Shown piece by piece: positions 1 through 7,747 of a stretch of 64,000 nucleotides of DNA. The notes beneath the pieces are model-generated. The model did no database searches, was not told the origin of the DNA, and saw only the letters and a program-made list of their open reading frames with translations. The stretch's first letter is position 1. Every line of letters starts with the position of its first letter. Source of the stretch: Myxococcus fulvus (GTDB taxonomy: Bacteria; Myxococcota; Myxococcia; Myxococcales; Myxococcaceae); contig NZ_FOIB01000008.1 of NCBI RefSeq assembly GCF_900111765.1, forward strand, positions 62,001 through 126,000, read 5' to 3'. A program made the position numbers and the translations under genes.

Positions 1-1553
1 TGGATGGACTCCTCGGGCACCTGGAAGTAGTCCGAGGACAGCACGGTGAAGTCCGCGAGGTAGCCCCGCTTGAGCAGCCCCTTCTTCTCCTGCTCGTGGG
101 AGAACCACGCGCTGCCGTGCGTCCACAGGCGCAGGGCCTCCTCGCGCTCGAGCAGGTTGTCCTCGCCGTACATGGACAGGCCGCCCAGCGTGCGGCCCGT
201 GACGAGCCAGTACAGCGCCACCCAGGGGTTGTAGCTGGCCACGCGCGTGGCGTCCGTGCCCGCGCCCACCGGCACGCCCAGCTCCAGCATCTTCCGGACG
301 GGGGGCGTGCGGCCGAGGGCGTCCTGACCGTAGCGCTCCTGGAAGTACTCGCCCTGGTAGACCATGCGGTGCTGCACGGCGATGCCGCCGCTGAGCGCGC
401 GCACCCGCTCGATGTTGCGCTCGGAGATGGTCTCCGCGTGGTCGATGAACCAGTGCAGGCCGTCCAGCGGCACCTCCCGGTTCACCTTCTCGTAGACGTC
501 CAGCACCCGGCTGATGCTCTCGTCGTAGGTGGCGTGGATGCGGAAGGGCCAGCGCTTCCTGGCGAGCAGGTGGACGACGGACTCCAGCTCGCCCTCCATG
601 CCCGCGGGCAGCTCCGGGCGGGGCATGCGGAAGTCCTCGAAGTCCGCCGCGGAGAACACCAGCATCTCGCCCGCGCCGTTGTGGCGCATCATGTCGTCGC
701 CCTGACGGGGCGAGAGCATGCCCGTCCAGCGCTCGAAGTCCGCCTGCTCGGAGCCCTTCTTCTGGGTGAAGAGGTTGTAGGCGATGCGCACCGTCAGCTC
801 ACCGTCGGCGTGCAGCTTCTGGATGATGTCGTAGTCCTCCGGGTAGTTCTGGAAGCCGCCGCCCGCGTCGATGACGGAGGTGACGCCCAGCCGGTTGAGC
901 TCGCGCATGAAGTGGCGCGTGGAGTTGAGCTGGTACTCCGGCGGCAGCTTGGGGCCCAGCGCGAGCGTGGCGTAGAGGATGAGGGCGTTGGGGCTGGCCA
1001 GCAGCAGGCCGGTGGGGTTGCCGCGCGCGTCGCGCTCGATGCGGCCCCCGGGCGGCTCGGGCGTGTCCTTGCCGTAGCCCACCGCGCGCAGGGCGGCGCC
1101 GTTGAGCAGGGCGCGGTCGTACAGGTGGAGGATGAAGACCGGTGTCTCGGGAGCCGCGGCGTTGAGCTCGGCGAGCGTGGGCAGGCGCTTCTCGACGAAC
1201 TGGTGCTCGCTGAAGCCGCCCACCACGCGGACCCACTGGGGCGCGGGCGTGCGGGCCGCCTGCTCGCGCAGCATCGCCATGGCGTCCGCCAGCGAGCGCA
1301 CGCCGTCCCAACGCAGCTCCAGGTTGTAGTTGAGCCCGCCGCGAATCAGGTGGATGTGGCTGTCATTGAGCCCGGGGACGAGCCTGCGCCCGCCCGCGTC
1401 GATGACCCGGGTGAAGGTGGTCGCGAGCGCCATGATGTCTCGCTCGTCTCCCACGGCCTCCACGACACCGTGGGTGACGGCCAGGGCTTGGGCCTGGGGG
1501 AAGTCCCGGTCCAGGGTGGTGACGCGGGCGTTGCGGACAATCAGGTCGGCCAT
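1..1553 (-). CDS. Amidohydrolase family 3 (YtcJ-like), C-terminus cut by window edge
   Basis: About 517 residues are visible and the C-terminal end lies outside the window. The protein opens like a cytosolic metal-dependent amidohydrolase: a small beta domain (MADLIVRNARVTTLD), then the metal motif HIH at residues 66-68 in NDSHIHL, and further on the GVPVGAGTDA motif that carries a conserved metal-ligand Asp. There is no signal peptide. YtcJ-type enzymes hydrolyse C-N bonds of amides or cyclic amides; the substrate cannot be told from sequence. The ATG at 1553 is chosen because the beta-domain start motif follows it directly. It lies about 100 bp downstream of the YcaC-like hydrolase on the same strand, so the two probably form an operon of C-N hydrolases. 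Confidence 0.88.
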   Translation of the reverse strand, partial: MADLIVRNARVTTLDRDFPQAQALAVTHGVVEAVGDERDIMALATTFTRVIDAGGRRLVPGLNDSHIHLIRGGLNYNLELRWDGVRSLADAMAMLREQAARTPAPQWVRVVGGFSEHQFVEKRLPTLAELNAAAPETPVFILHLYDRALLNGAALRAVGYGKDTPEPPGGRIERDARGNPTGLLLASPNALILYATLALGPKLPPEYQLNSTRHFMRELNRLGVTSVIDAGGGFQNYPEDYDIIQKLHADGELTVRIAYNLFTQKKGSEQADFERWTGMLSPRQGDDMMRHNGAGEMLVFSAADFEDFRMPRPELPAGMEGELESVVHLLARKRWPFRIHATYDESISRVLDVYEKVNREVPLDGLHWFIDHAETISERNIERVRALSGGIAVQHRMVYQGEYFQERYGQDALGRTPPVRKMLELGVPVGAGTDATRVASYNPWVALYWLVTGRTLGGLSMYGEDNLLEREEALRLWTHGSAWFSHEQEKKGLLKRGYLADFTVLSSDYFQVPEESI

Positions 1554-1656
1554 GAGGGGGAGCTCGTGCTGAGGGGGAGGCGGGACGACGGCCCGGCGGA
1601 GCGCTCGAGTGGGGTTTTCGAGTCCACCGCCGGGGGTACGAAGGGCGCGGCGGACG

Positions 1657-2316
1657 TCAGTGACCGCCGCCCTCGGAGGCGTTGAACATGCTCTTGGCGT
1701 ACTGCACGCCCAGGCCGTAGCCACCGCCGTGGGCGACCGCGACGCCCGTGGTCATGGCGTAGGTGGCGCCGCGCGCCCAGTCGCGCTGCAGCTCCAGCAG
1801 GTACTGGAGGCTGGTCATGGGGATGGCGCCGGCCTGCACCATGCGCTGCACGGCGCGCTCGTGCGCCTCCTGGGACACGTCACCGCTGGCGTCGGTGATG
1901 ACATACACCTGGAAGCCCTGGTCGATGGCGGACAGCACGGGGCCGACGATGCACACGCCCGTCCAGAGGCCGGCGAACACGACGCGCGCCTTGTCGAAGC
2001 GGTTGACCTGGTCGGTGACGTTCGGGTCCTCCCAGCAGTTCATCGTGGTGCGGTCGATGACCTTCGCCTCGGGGAAGACCTCCTTGATTTCGGGGAACAG
2101 GGGGCCCGAGAAGCTCTTCTCCGCGACGGTGGTGAGCAGCGTGGGGACGCGAAAGCCCGCGGCGGCCTTGCAGAGGAGCGCGGTGTTGTTGCGCAACAGC
2201 GGCAGCTCGATGCTGTGCGTGGCGAAGGCCATCTGGGACTGGTGGTCCACCAGGATGAGCGCGTGGTTGTCCGGGGTGAGCAGGCTCTTGCCGGGCGTGG
2301 GGGAGGCGTTGGGCAT
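1657..2316 (-). CDS. YcaC-like isochorismatase-superfamily hydrolase
   Basis: 219 residues with the cysteine-hydrolase fold. The nucleophile is Cys122 in GLWTGVC, the acid is Asp24 in LVDHQ, and Arg89 in IDRTTMN stands where E. coli YcaC has arginine instead of the usual lysine. The TDASGDVS stretch and the C-terminal LQRDWAR also match the YcaC pattern. Family members cleave small amides or act as isochorismatases; YcaC itself has no settled substrate. It is transcribed toward the amidohydrolase and is probably the first gene of that operon. The divergent response regulator starts 170 bp away, so its regulation by that protein is a reasonable but untested guess. Confidence 0.88.
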   Translation of the reverse strand: MPNASPTPGKSLLTPDNHALILVDHQSQMAFATHSIELPLLRNNTALLCKAAAGFRVPTLLTTVAEKSFSGPLFPEIKEVFPEAKVIDRTTMNCWEDPNVTDQVNRFDKARVVFAGLWTGVCIVGPVLSAIDQGFQVYVITDASGDVSQEAHERAVQRMVQAGAIPMTSLQYLLELQRDWARGATYAMTTGVAVAHGGGYGLGVQYAKSMFNASEGGGH

Positions 2317-2486
2317 GGGGCGTCTCGGGGGACTTCGGGGGTGTCAGGGATTTGATTTCAGTCATTGTCATGAAACACGGGGAGGTCCGTGTCGGCATCA
2401 CCCGAATGGGGGATGCGCCGGGTCGATGGGCTGACTCGTGGATGTGAGTCTTTTCACGGGGCGACGACGGGGGTACCTTGCGACGC
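2317..2486. promoter_or_regulatory. Divergent promoter region, hydrolase operon / response regulator
   Basis: 170 bp between two divergent starts. It is visibly richer in A/T around 2345-2375 (a run such as gatttcagtcattgtcatga) than the coding DNA on either side, as expected for promoters. I cannot pick convincing -35/-10 elements. Confidence 0.4.
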
Positions 2487-3119
2487 ATGACTTCGAAGGA
2501 CGCGAACATCCGCATCCTGGTGGTCGACGACCATCCGATGTTGCGTGAAGGGCTGTGCGGGATGATTGCCGGTCAGCCGGACATGACGCTCGTGGCGGAG
2601 GCGGAGACGGGCGAGCAGGCGCTGCGGGCGTACCGGACGCACACGCCGGACATCACGCTGATGGACGTGCAGATGCCAGGGATGAACGGCATCGACGCCA
2701 TCACCGCCATCCGCGCGGAGTTCCCCACGGCGCGCATCATCGTGCTGACGACGTACAAGGGGGACGCGCAGGCGCTGCGCGCCATCAAGGCGGGAGCGTC
2801 CGGCTACCTGCTCAAGAGCATGCTGCGCAAGGAGCTGGTGGAGACCATCCGCGGCGTGCATGCGGGCCGTCGCCGCATCGCCGCGGACATCGCGGCGGAG
2901 CTGGCGGAGCACGTGGCGGATGACGAGCTGACGGCGCGCGAGCGGGAGGTCCTGAGCCGCGTGGCCGCGGGCAACGCGAACAAGGAGGTCGCCGCGCAGA
3001 TGGGCATCTCCGAGGAGACCGTCAAGACGCACATGAAGAACGTGCTGACGAAGCTCTCCGCGCGGGACAGGACGCACGCCGTGGTGGTGGCGATGCGCCG
3101 GGGCATCATCGACCTGTGA
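2487..3119 (+). CDS. Response regulator, LuxR/NarL family (orphan)
   Basis: 210 residues from the ATG; a TTG nine bases earlier is also open but less likely. Residues 9-120 are a receiver domain with the acidic pair in VVDDHP, the phospho-acceptor Asp60 in LMDVQMPG, and the conserved Lys in YLLKS. Residues 145-205 form a LuxR/GerE helix-turn-helix (LTAREREVL, NKEVAAQMGISEETVKTH). Such proteins are phosphorylated by a histidine kinase and bind DNA as dimers. No kinase gene is next to it, so it is an orphan here. It diverges from the YcaC-like/YtcJ-like operon and may control it. Confidence 0.93.
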   Translation: MTSKDANIRILVVDDHPMLREGLCGMIAGQPDMTLVAEAETGEQALRAYRTHTPDITLMDVQMPGMNGIDAITAIRAEFPTARIIVLTTYKGDAQALRAIKAGASGYLLKSMLRKELVETIRGVHAGRRRIAADIAAELAEHVADDELTAREREVLSRVAAGNANKEVAAQMGISEETVKTHMKNVLTKLSARDRTHAVVVAMRRGIIDL

Positions 3120-3131
3120 GGTGAGCCGGGC

Positions 3132-3614
3132 TCAGGGCTTGGTGGCCTCGCGGGTCATCTCCACCATGGTGGGGCGCCAGCCCAGGCGGGCGAACATGCG
3201 CTGGGCGGCCTCGTTCTTCGCGGCGGTGTGCAGCACGACGCGCGGCACGCCCAGGGCGGTGAGCCGGCGCATCAGCTCCTCGGCGAGCTGGGCGCCCACG
3301 CCCGCCTTGCGTGCCTTGGCGTCCACCCAGAGGTCGTGGAAGCCGCCGGAGCGGTCCAACAGGGCGTTCCAGTCCACGGGCTCCACGCGGCCGTAGGCGT
3401 AGCCCACCACCTCGCCGTCCATCTCCGCGACGATGACGACCGCGTCCGCCTTGCGTGCCTCGCGTCCCAGCCACCAGCGGTAACCGGCCTCGACGTCGTC
3501 GGGCAGCATGAAGCGCTGTTTGTCGAAGTCGTGGTGGAGCTGGGCGAGCGCCGCGCCCATGCGGCCCAGGGCGGGCTCGTCCGAGGGCTGCGCGGGACGG
3601 AGGGTGACGGCCAT
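3132..3614 (-). CDS. GNAT family N-acetyltransferase
   Basis: 160 residues from the ATG at 3614; the longer open frame upstream has no support. GNAT hallmarks are visible: a beta strand with VVGYAYGRVEP, a substrate strand FHDLWVDAKARKAGVGAQLAEEL that contains the acetyl-CoA loop (R/Q-x-x-G-x-G/A, here RKAGVG), and the C-terminal NEAAQRMFARLGW. The fold transfers acetyl from acetyl-CoA to an amine; the acceptor is unknown. It converges with the response regulator, 12 bp apart. Its 5' end and upstream DNA were copied into the downstream gene array, where a decayed copy lies at 5321-5400. Confidence 0.9.
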   Translation of the reverse strand: MAVTLRPAQPSDEPALGRMGAALAQLHHDFDKQRFMLPDDVEAGYRWWLGREARKADAVVIVAEMDGEVVGYAYGRVEPVDWNALLDRSGGFHDLWVDAKARKAGVGAQLAEELMRRLTALGVPRVVLHTAAKNEAAQRMFARLGWRPTMVEMTREATKP

Positions 3615-3735
3615 TCGGGGCTCCTCTGCGGGCCGCGCGAGAGGCGCGGGGCTTCGAGCCTCACACAGGCCCGAGGCGCATGCACCCCTCTCGTCATCTT
3701 TGTGGAGTGGTGGACTGGGGTGATGTCCACCGCGT

Positions 3736-3757
3736 CCATTGTCTGGAAGGACAATGG
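3736..3757. promoter_or_regulatory. Palindrome CCATTGTC-N6-GACAATGG, putative operator
   Basis: A perfect 8-bp inverted repeat with a 6-base spacer, between the divergent GNAT gene and the first array gene. The core TTGTC-N6-GACAA recurs exactly at 3790-3805 and 5574-5589. Symmetry and recurrence suggest the binding site of a dimeric repressor, though an RNA hairpin is possible. Confidence 0.5.
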
Positions 3758-3786
3758 CAGACGCTGCCCTGACGCCGCCGGCGGAT

Positions 3787-3805
3787 CCATTGTCGGAAGG
3801 GACAA
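3787..3805. promoter_or_regulatory. Second TTGTC-N6-GACAA palindrome upstream of array gene 1
   Basis: TTGTC (3790-3794) and GACAA (3801-3805) form a perfect inverted repeat, 51 bp after the first one (centre to centre) and ending 137 bp before the ATG of the first array gene. The 51-bp spacing is close to five helical turns, so two dimers could sit on one face of the DNA. Confidence 0.5.
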
Positions 3806-3942
3806 GGATGGTGTCTGGTTTCATGGGTGGGGCTTGTCTGGGCTCGCTTCTTCTTGGGATTTGGTGTTAGTGATTGTGCCGGTGCGGATGGTGAATCGGC
3901 GTCGAGGAGGCCGAGGACATTCGACATCCAAGGGTGCCCGAC

Positions 3943-4506
3943 ATGCGTGGACTGGTTTCGTGTCTGCTGGGGTTCGTGATGCTCCTGGGGCGCCCGTCGT
4001 GGGCGGAGCCGCGAGGCGGGGTGGGCCGCGCCCAGGAGGAACTCCTGCCGCTGGCGGTGGTGACCTGTCCCGTGGGGGCCTTTCGGACCACATTCACGCC
4101 GCCGCTGCGGGATACCCCTCAAGACGTACGCATCCAGGGGGAGGGCGGGTTCAGCAACTGCTACACGCTCCTGGGGGAGCGGGTGTCATCGTCTTCGAGT
4201 GCCACGGACTTCGTCAGGCCGGGCTACGACTGCTTGGACCTGCTGGAGATCCTCCCGGTGACGATTCAGCTCACCTGGAACACAGGAGAGGTCTCGACGT
4301 TTCGTCTGACGCAGGTGACGGCGCGAGCGGATGGGCCCCTGCTGGTGCTGGTTCAGACGGGGACGGTGCTGTCGGGGAAGTTCGAGGGAGCCACGGTGGT
4401 CATGAACGTCACCTTCACCTCCACGGACCTCGATGCGTGCCGCAGTCCCGAGGGGCTCCCTGGAATGAGCGCCACCCAGACGCTCGTGCTGACCCGGGTG
4501 CTCTGA
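3943..4506 (+). CDS. Secreted four-cysteine protein, array copy 1 (type A)
   Basis: 187 residues. A Sec signal peptide covers residues 1 to about 21 (hydrophobic CLLGFVMLLG, then SWAEP). The mature part has four cysteines, Cys42 (VVTCPVG), Cys73 (FSNC), Cys97 (YDCLDLL) and Cys166 (LDACRSPEG), which fits two disulfides. WNTGEVSTFRLTQ and SGKFEGA are the other strong motifs, and the pattern looks all-beta. From memory, secreted hypothetical proteins of Streptomyces share this motif order; I know no function. The ATG is preferred to a GTG nine bases upstream because every copy starts ATG-CGN right after a short G/A-rich stretch. It is about 82% identical to copy 4. Confidence 0.85.
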   Translation: MRGLVSCLLGFVMLLGRPSWAEPRGGVGRAQEELLPLAVVTCPVGAFRTTFTPPLRDTPQDVRIQGEGGFSNCYTLLGERVSSSSSATDFVRPGYDCLDLLEILPVTIQLTWNTGEVSTFRLTQVTARADGPLLVLVQTGTVLSGKFEGATVVMNVTFTSTDLDACRSPEGLPGMSATQTLVLTRVL

Positions 4507-4534
4507 GTCGCGGGGCGGAGGCATCACACGTCCA

Positions 4535-4550
4535 TCGTTCGAAGGGACGA
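4535..4550. promoter_or_regulatory. Degenerate palindrome (TCGTT-N6-GACGA) upstream of array gene 2
   Basis: One mismatch from a perfect inverted repeat and related in position and flanks (gtCCAT...) to the TTGTC-N6-GACAA sites. It ends 173 bp before the start of copy 2; the equivalent degenerate site before copy 5 ends at nearly the same distance. Confidence 0.35.
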
Positions 4551-4723
4551 GGCTGTCTGTCGAGAGTGCCGCCGGCGATTGCCTGGCGGAGCAATGGCTG
4601 TCAGTTCGTAGCGCGGTGAGATGAGTGTGTCTTGAGTCCTGTTGTTGGGCGCTGTTCCTGATTGCGTCGATGCGGATGGAACCGGGAAGCCCTGGGACCT
4701 CTGTCATCGGAGGGGTGTGTGAC

Positions 4724-5290
4724 ATGCGTGAGATTGCTTCGTGCCTGATGATGTCGCTGTTGCTCGTGAGTGGCCAGGTGTCCGCGGAGCCGAGCGTTGA
4801 GGGAGGGGCCTCGTCGCGTGAGGTCTTGACGCTGGCGGTGGTGACGTGTCCGGTAGGCGGCGTCCAGATTCGCTACAACCCGCCGCTGCGGGACACTCCG
4901 CAGGATGTCCGTATCCAGGGTGAGGGTGTGTTCAGCAACTGCGTCACGGTGCTGGGAGAGCGCGTGACGTCCGGGACGACTGGGACGGACGGCGTCCGGC
5001 AGGGCTACAGCTGCGCGGACCTGCTGGGCATCGTACCGGTGCCGGCGGGGCAGCTCGTCTGGAACACGGGGGAGGTCTCGACGTTCCGGCTGACGCAGAT
5101 TTCGGCGCGCGTGGACGGACCGTTGCTCGTGGTGGTGCAGTCGGGGACGGTGTTGTCGGGGAAGTACGAGGGCGCGCAGGCCGTCAACACCATCGCCTTC
5201 GCCGCCACGGACCTGGATGCGTGCCGTTCCCCCGAAGGGCTTCCCAGGATGAGCGGCAACCAGACCCTGGTGCTCACGAAGGTGCTGTAA
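4724..5290 (+). CDS. Secreted four-cysteine protein, array copy 2 (type B)
   Basis: 188 residues. The signal peptide is MREIASCLMMSLLLVSG with probable cleavage after VSA. The four mature cysteines, the PPLRDTPQDVR segment, WNTGEVSTFRLTQ and SGKYEGA match the other copies. It is roughly 94% identical to copy 5 (7085-7651), and about 150 bp of upstream DNA is also nearly identical, so copies 2 and 5 come from one recent duplication. Located 217 bp after copy 1, with its own degenerate palindrome. No known function; secreted or periplasmic by its leader. Confidence 0.85.
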   Translation: MREIASCLMMSLLLVSGQVSAEPSVEGGASSREVLTLAVVTCPVGGVQIRYNPPLRDTPQDVRIQGEGVFSNCVTVLGERVTSGTTGTDGVRQGYSCADLLGIVPVPAGQLVWNTGEVSTFRLTQISARVDGPLLVVVQSGTVLSGKYEGAQAVNTIAFAATDLDACRSPEGLPRMSGNQTLVLTKVL

Positions 5291-5320
5291 AGCATTCCGT
5301 TTCACGCACCTGGACCTGGG

Positions 5321-5400
5321 GTGCAACTGGGCGAGCGCCGCGCCCATGCGGCCAGGGCGGGATCGGCGGAGGGCCGTGTGGGGGCGGAGGGGCCAGTCAT
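5321..5400 (-). pseudogene. Frameshifted relic of the GNAT gene 5' end
   Basis: This stretch is clearly homologous at DNA level to the first ~80 bp of the GNAT gene (3535-3614): both carry ctgggcgagcgccgcgccca, followed by similar DNA up to the start codon. Read on the minus strand, an ATG at 5400 starts in a frame that soon departs, while GRMGAALAQLH of the GNAT protein is preserved in another frame. A frameshift has therefore occurred, and homology stops after about 27 codons. Upstream flanking DNA (5400-5600), with a TTGTC-N6-GACAA site, is homologous too. Confidence 0.8.
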
Positions 5401-5573
5401 GCGGGGCTCCTCCGCAGGCCGCGCGAGGGTGCGGGGCGGCGAGCCTCACACGGGCGCGAGGTGCGTGCACGGCGCTCGTCACCACTGTGGAGCGGCGGAC
5501 TGGGACGCGGGCCTTGTCCTGGGTTCGTCGGTGCGTCGTCGTGATGGAGGCCGGGATGTCCCGACACCGTCCA

Positions 5574-5589
5574 TTGTCTGTTGGGACAA
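5574..5589. promoter_or_regulatory. Palindrome TTGTC-N6-GACAA upstream of array gene 3
   Basis: Exact inverted repeat ending 127 bp before the ATG of copy 3, the same arrangement as the 3790-3805 site before copy 1 (137 bp). It lies in DNA duplicated from the GNAT-copy 1 spacer. The positional conservation favours an operator. Confidence 0.5.
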
Positions 5590-5716
5590 GCGCGATGTCT
5601 GTTTTGGGTGCGCGAGCGTGGGCGGTGTCGCGCGTGCTTGATGTCTGGTGTCGTGGGCGTCTGGCGCGAAAGGCCTTGACCCGAAGAGAGCGCAACTGGC
5701 GCTGGAGGTGGAGGAC

Positions 5717-6262
5717 ATGCGTGGACTTGCTTCGTGGCTGTGGGGGCTGGCGATGCTTGGAAGTGGTCCGGCGTTCGGCGCGTCGGGCGAAGGAGTCCTT
5801 CCCGCGTTGACGTTGTTGACGTGTCCGTTGGGGACGACGGTCAGCGAGTACTCTCCGTCCTTGAAAAACGAACCCCAAGACGTGACGGTCCGCGGGGCGG
5901 GGGAACTCAGTGGATGCATTGGATTGCTGGGGGCCCAGGTTTCTTCGGCGAGCAACCGGACGGAGACGTTCCGTCCTGGGTACAGCTGTCTGGATTTGCT
6001 GGCCATTGTCCCGGTCCTCGCGCGCCTCACCTGGAACACAGGGGAGGTCTCCGAAATCGCGCAGACCCAGGTGACAGTGCGCACCGAGGGGCTCTCGCTC
6101 GTCTTCGTGCAGATGGGGACGGTCCGGTCCGGGAAGTTCGAAGGGGCGACGGTCGTCCGGACGTACACCTTTCTCTCGACGGACCTGGAGGCCTGTTCGT
6201 CCGCCGAAGGGTTGGCTCGACTGGAGGGAACCCAGACGCTCGTTCTGACGGGGCTGCTGTGA
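5717..6262 (+). CDS. Secreted four-cysteine protein, array copy 3 (type C, divergent)
   Basis: 181 residues and the most divergent copy. Signal peptide MRGLASWLWGLAMLGSG, probable cleavage near AFGA. All four mature cysteines are kept (LLTCPLG, LSGCIGLLG, YSCLDLL, LEACSSAEG), as are WNTGEVS and SGKFEGA; the PPLRDTPQDVR segment has become PSLKNEPQDVT. Retained cysteines in spite of wide divergence argue for selection on a disulfide-bonded fold. It is followed by copy 4 only 45 bp later, so the two are likely co-transcribed from the promoter near 5574. Confidence 0.83.
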   Translation: MRGLASWLWGLAMLGSGPAFGASGEGVLPALTLLTCPLGTTVSEYSPSLKNEPQDVTVRGAGELSGCIGLLGAQVSSASNRTETFRPGYSCLDLLAIVPVLARLTWNTGEVSEIAQTQVTVRTEGLSLVFVQMGTVRSGKFEGATVVRTYTFLSTDLEACSSAEGLARLEGTQTLVLTGLL

Positions 6263-6307
6263 GTGCTGTCGGCAGGTCGGCTCACGATGCTGAGAAGGAG
6301 ACGTGAC

Positions 6308-6871
6308 ATGCGCGGAATGGCTTCATGTCTGATGGGATGGATGATGCTCGCGGGCAGTCTGTCGTGGGCGGAGCCGCGAGGCGAGGTGGCCCGCGCCCAG
6401 GAGGAGTTCCTGCCGCTGGCGGTGGTGACCTGTCCCGTGGGGGCGTTCCAGACCACGTATACTCCGCCGCTGCGCGACACTCCTCAGGACGTACGCATCC
6501 AGGGGGCGGGAGGGTTCAGCAACTGCTACACGCTCCTGGGCGAGGACGTCAGGTCGACGTCGAGCGCGGCGGACTTCGTCAAGCGGGGCGCCTCCTGTTC
6601 GGACCTGTTGGAGATTGTCCCTGTCACGAATCAGCTCACCTGGAACACGGGAGAGGTCTCGACGTTTCGGCTGACGCAGGTGGCGGTCCGGGCCGATGGG
6701 CCCTTGTTCGTGCTGGTTCAGACGGGGACGGTGCTGTCAGGGAAGTTCGAGGGGGCCACGGTGGTCATGAACGTCACCTTCTCCTCCACGAACCTCGATG
6801 CGTGCCGCAGTCCCGAGGGGCTCCCTGGCATGAGCGCCACCCAGACCCTCGTGTTGACCCGGGTGCTCTGA
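6308..6871 (+). CDS. Secreted four-cysteine protein, array copy 4 (type A)
   Basis: 187 residues. Signal peptide MRGMASCLMGWMMLAGSLSWA, then a mature protein about 82% identical to copy 1. The four cysteines, QGAGGFSNCYTLLGE, WNTGEVSTFRLTQ and SGKFEGATVVMNVTF are present. The ATG was chosen by alignment with the other copies; an in-frame extension upstream overlaps the end of copy 3 and is unlikely. The spacing to copy 3 (45 bp, no palindrome) differs from every other junction and suggests an operon. Confidence 0.84.
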   Translation: MRGMASCLMGWMMLAGSLSWAEPRGEVARAQEEFLPLAVVTCPVGAFQTTYTPPLRDTPQDVRIQGAGGFSNCYTLLGEDVRSTSSAADFVKRGASCSDLLEIVPVTNQLTWNTGEVSTFRLTQVAVRADGPLFVLVQTGTVLSGKFEGATVVMNVTFSSTNLDACRSPEGLPGMSATQTLVLTRVL

Positions 6872-6896
6872 GTCGCCGGGGGAGGCAGCACGTCCA

Positions 6897-6912
6897 TCGT
6901 TCAAGGGGACGC
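6897..6912. promoter_or_regulatory. Degenerate palindrome (TCGTT-N6-GACGC) upstream of array gene 5
   Basis: Equivalent of the 4535-4550 element, with a second mismatch, ending 172 bp before copy 5. It lies in the nearly identical duplicated spacer shared by copies 2 and 5. Confidence 0.3.
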
Positions 6913-7084
6913 TGCTGTCTGTGGAGAGCGCCGCTGGCGATTGCCTGGCGGAGCAATGGCTGTCAGTCCGTGGTGCGGTGAGATGAGTGTGTCTTGTGTC
7001 CTGTTGTCATGCGCTGTTCCTGATTGCGTCGATGCGGATGGACCCGGGAAGCCCTGGGACATCTGTCATGAGAGGGTGTGTGCC

Positions 7085-7651
7085 ATGCGTGAGATTGCTT
7101 CGTGTCTGATGATGTCGCTGTTGCTCGTGAGTGGCCAGGTGTCCGCGGAGCCGAGCGTTGAGGGAGGGGCCTCGCCGCGTGAGGTCCTGACGCTGGCGGT
7201 GGTGACGTGTCCGGTGGGGGGTATCCAGCTCCGCTACACCCCGCCGCTGCGGGACACCCCTCAGGATGTCCGTACCAATGGTGAGAGTGTGTTCAGCAAC
7301 TGCGTCACGGTTTTGGGAGAGCGCGTGACGTCCGGGACGTCCGGGACGGATGGCATCCGGCAGGGCTATAGCTGCTCGGACCTGCTGGGCATCCTGCCGG
7401 TGCCTGCGGGGCAGGTCGTCTGGAACACGGGGGAGGTCTCGACGTTCCGACTGACGCAGATTTCGGCGCGCGTGGACGGACCGTTGCTCGTGGTGGTGCA
7501 GTCGGGGACGGTGCTGTCGGGGAAGTTCGAGGGCGCGCAGGCCGTCAACACCATCGCCTTCGCCGCCACGGACCTGGATGCGTGCCGTTCCCCCGAGGGG
7601 CTCCCCCGGATGAGCGGCAACCAGACCCTGGTGCTGACGAAGGTGCTGTGA
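7085..7651 (+). CDS. Secreted four-cysteine protein, array copy 5 (type B)
   Basis: 188 residues, nearly a twin of copy 2 with only scattered substitutions (for example LRYTPPLRDTPQDVRTNGE against IRYNPPLRDTPQDVRIQGE). Signal peptide, four cysteines and the WNTGEVS and SGKFEGA motifs are intact. The DNA before it (6890-7080) repeats that before copy 2. It ends the array; the next gene converges on it. A small GC-rich inverted repeat at 7656-7670 follows the stop. Confidence 0.85.
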   Translation: MREIASCLMMSLLLVSGQVSAEPSVEGGASPREVLTLAVVTCPVGGIQLRYTPPLRDTPQDVRTNGESVFSNCVTVLGERVTSGTSGTDGIRQGYSCSDLLGILPVPAGQVVWNTGEVSTFRLTQISARVDGPLLVVVQSGTVLSGKFEGAQAVNTIAFAATDLDACRSPEGLPRMSGNQTLVLTKVL

Positions 7652-7655
7652 ACCT

Positions 7656-7670
7656 CGCCCGCGTCGGGCG
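7656..7670. terminator. Short hairpin between convergent array and DUF3592 genes
   Basis: CGCCCG and CGGGCG form a 6-bp stem around a CGT loop, five bases after the stop of array copy 5. No T-run follows on either strand, so it is a weak terminator candidate. Confidence 0.35.
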
Positions 7671-7747
7671 GGGATGACAGGCGGGGGGAGTCCGCGACGG
7701 ATTCCTCCCGGTGTCGTCGACAAGCTCCGATCCGCCGTGGCGCGGGT

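Noticed and set aside
96..1685. Long plus-strand open frame opposite the amidohydrolase
   Set aside because: Composition (Ala/Val/His/Arg-rich, no motifs) is that of an antisense shadow in GC-rich DNA; the minus strand encodes an intact amidohydrolase.
3732..3810. Palindromes as LexA (SOS) boxes
   Set aside because: TTGTC-N6-GACAA does not match the LexA sites I know for gamma- or deltaproteobacteria, and the genes nearby are not SOS genes.
3934..3942. GTG start nine bases upstream of array gene 1
   Set aside because: All five array genes align from ATG-CGN, and the extra three residues would precede the signal peptide without support.
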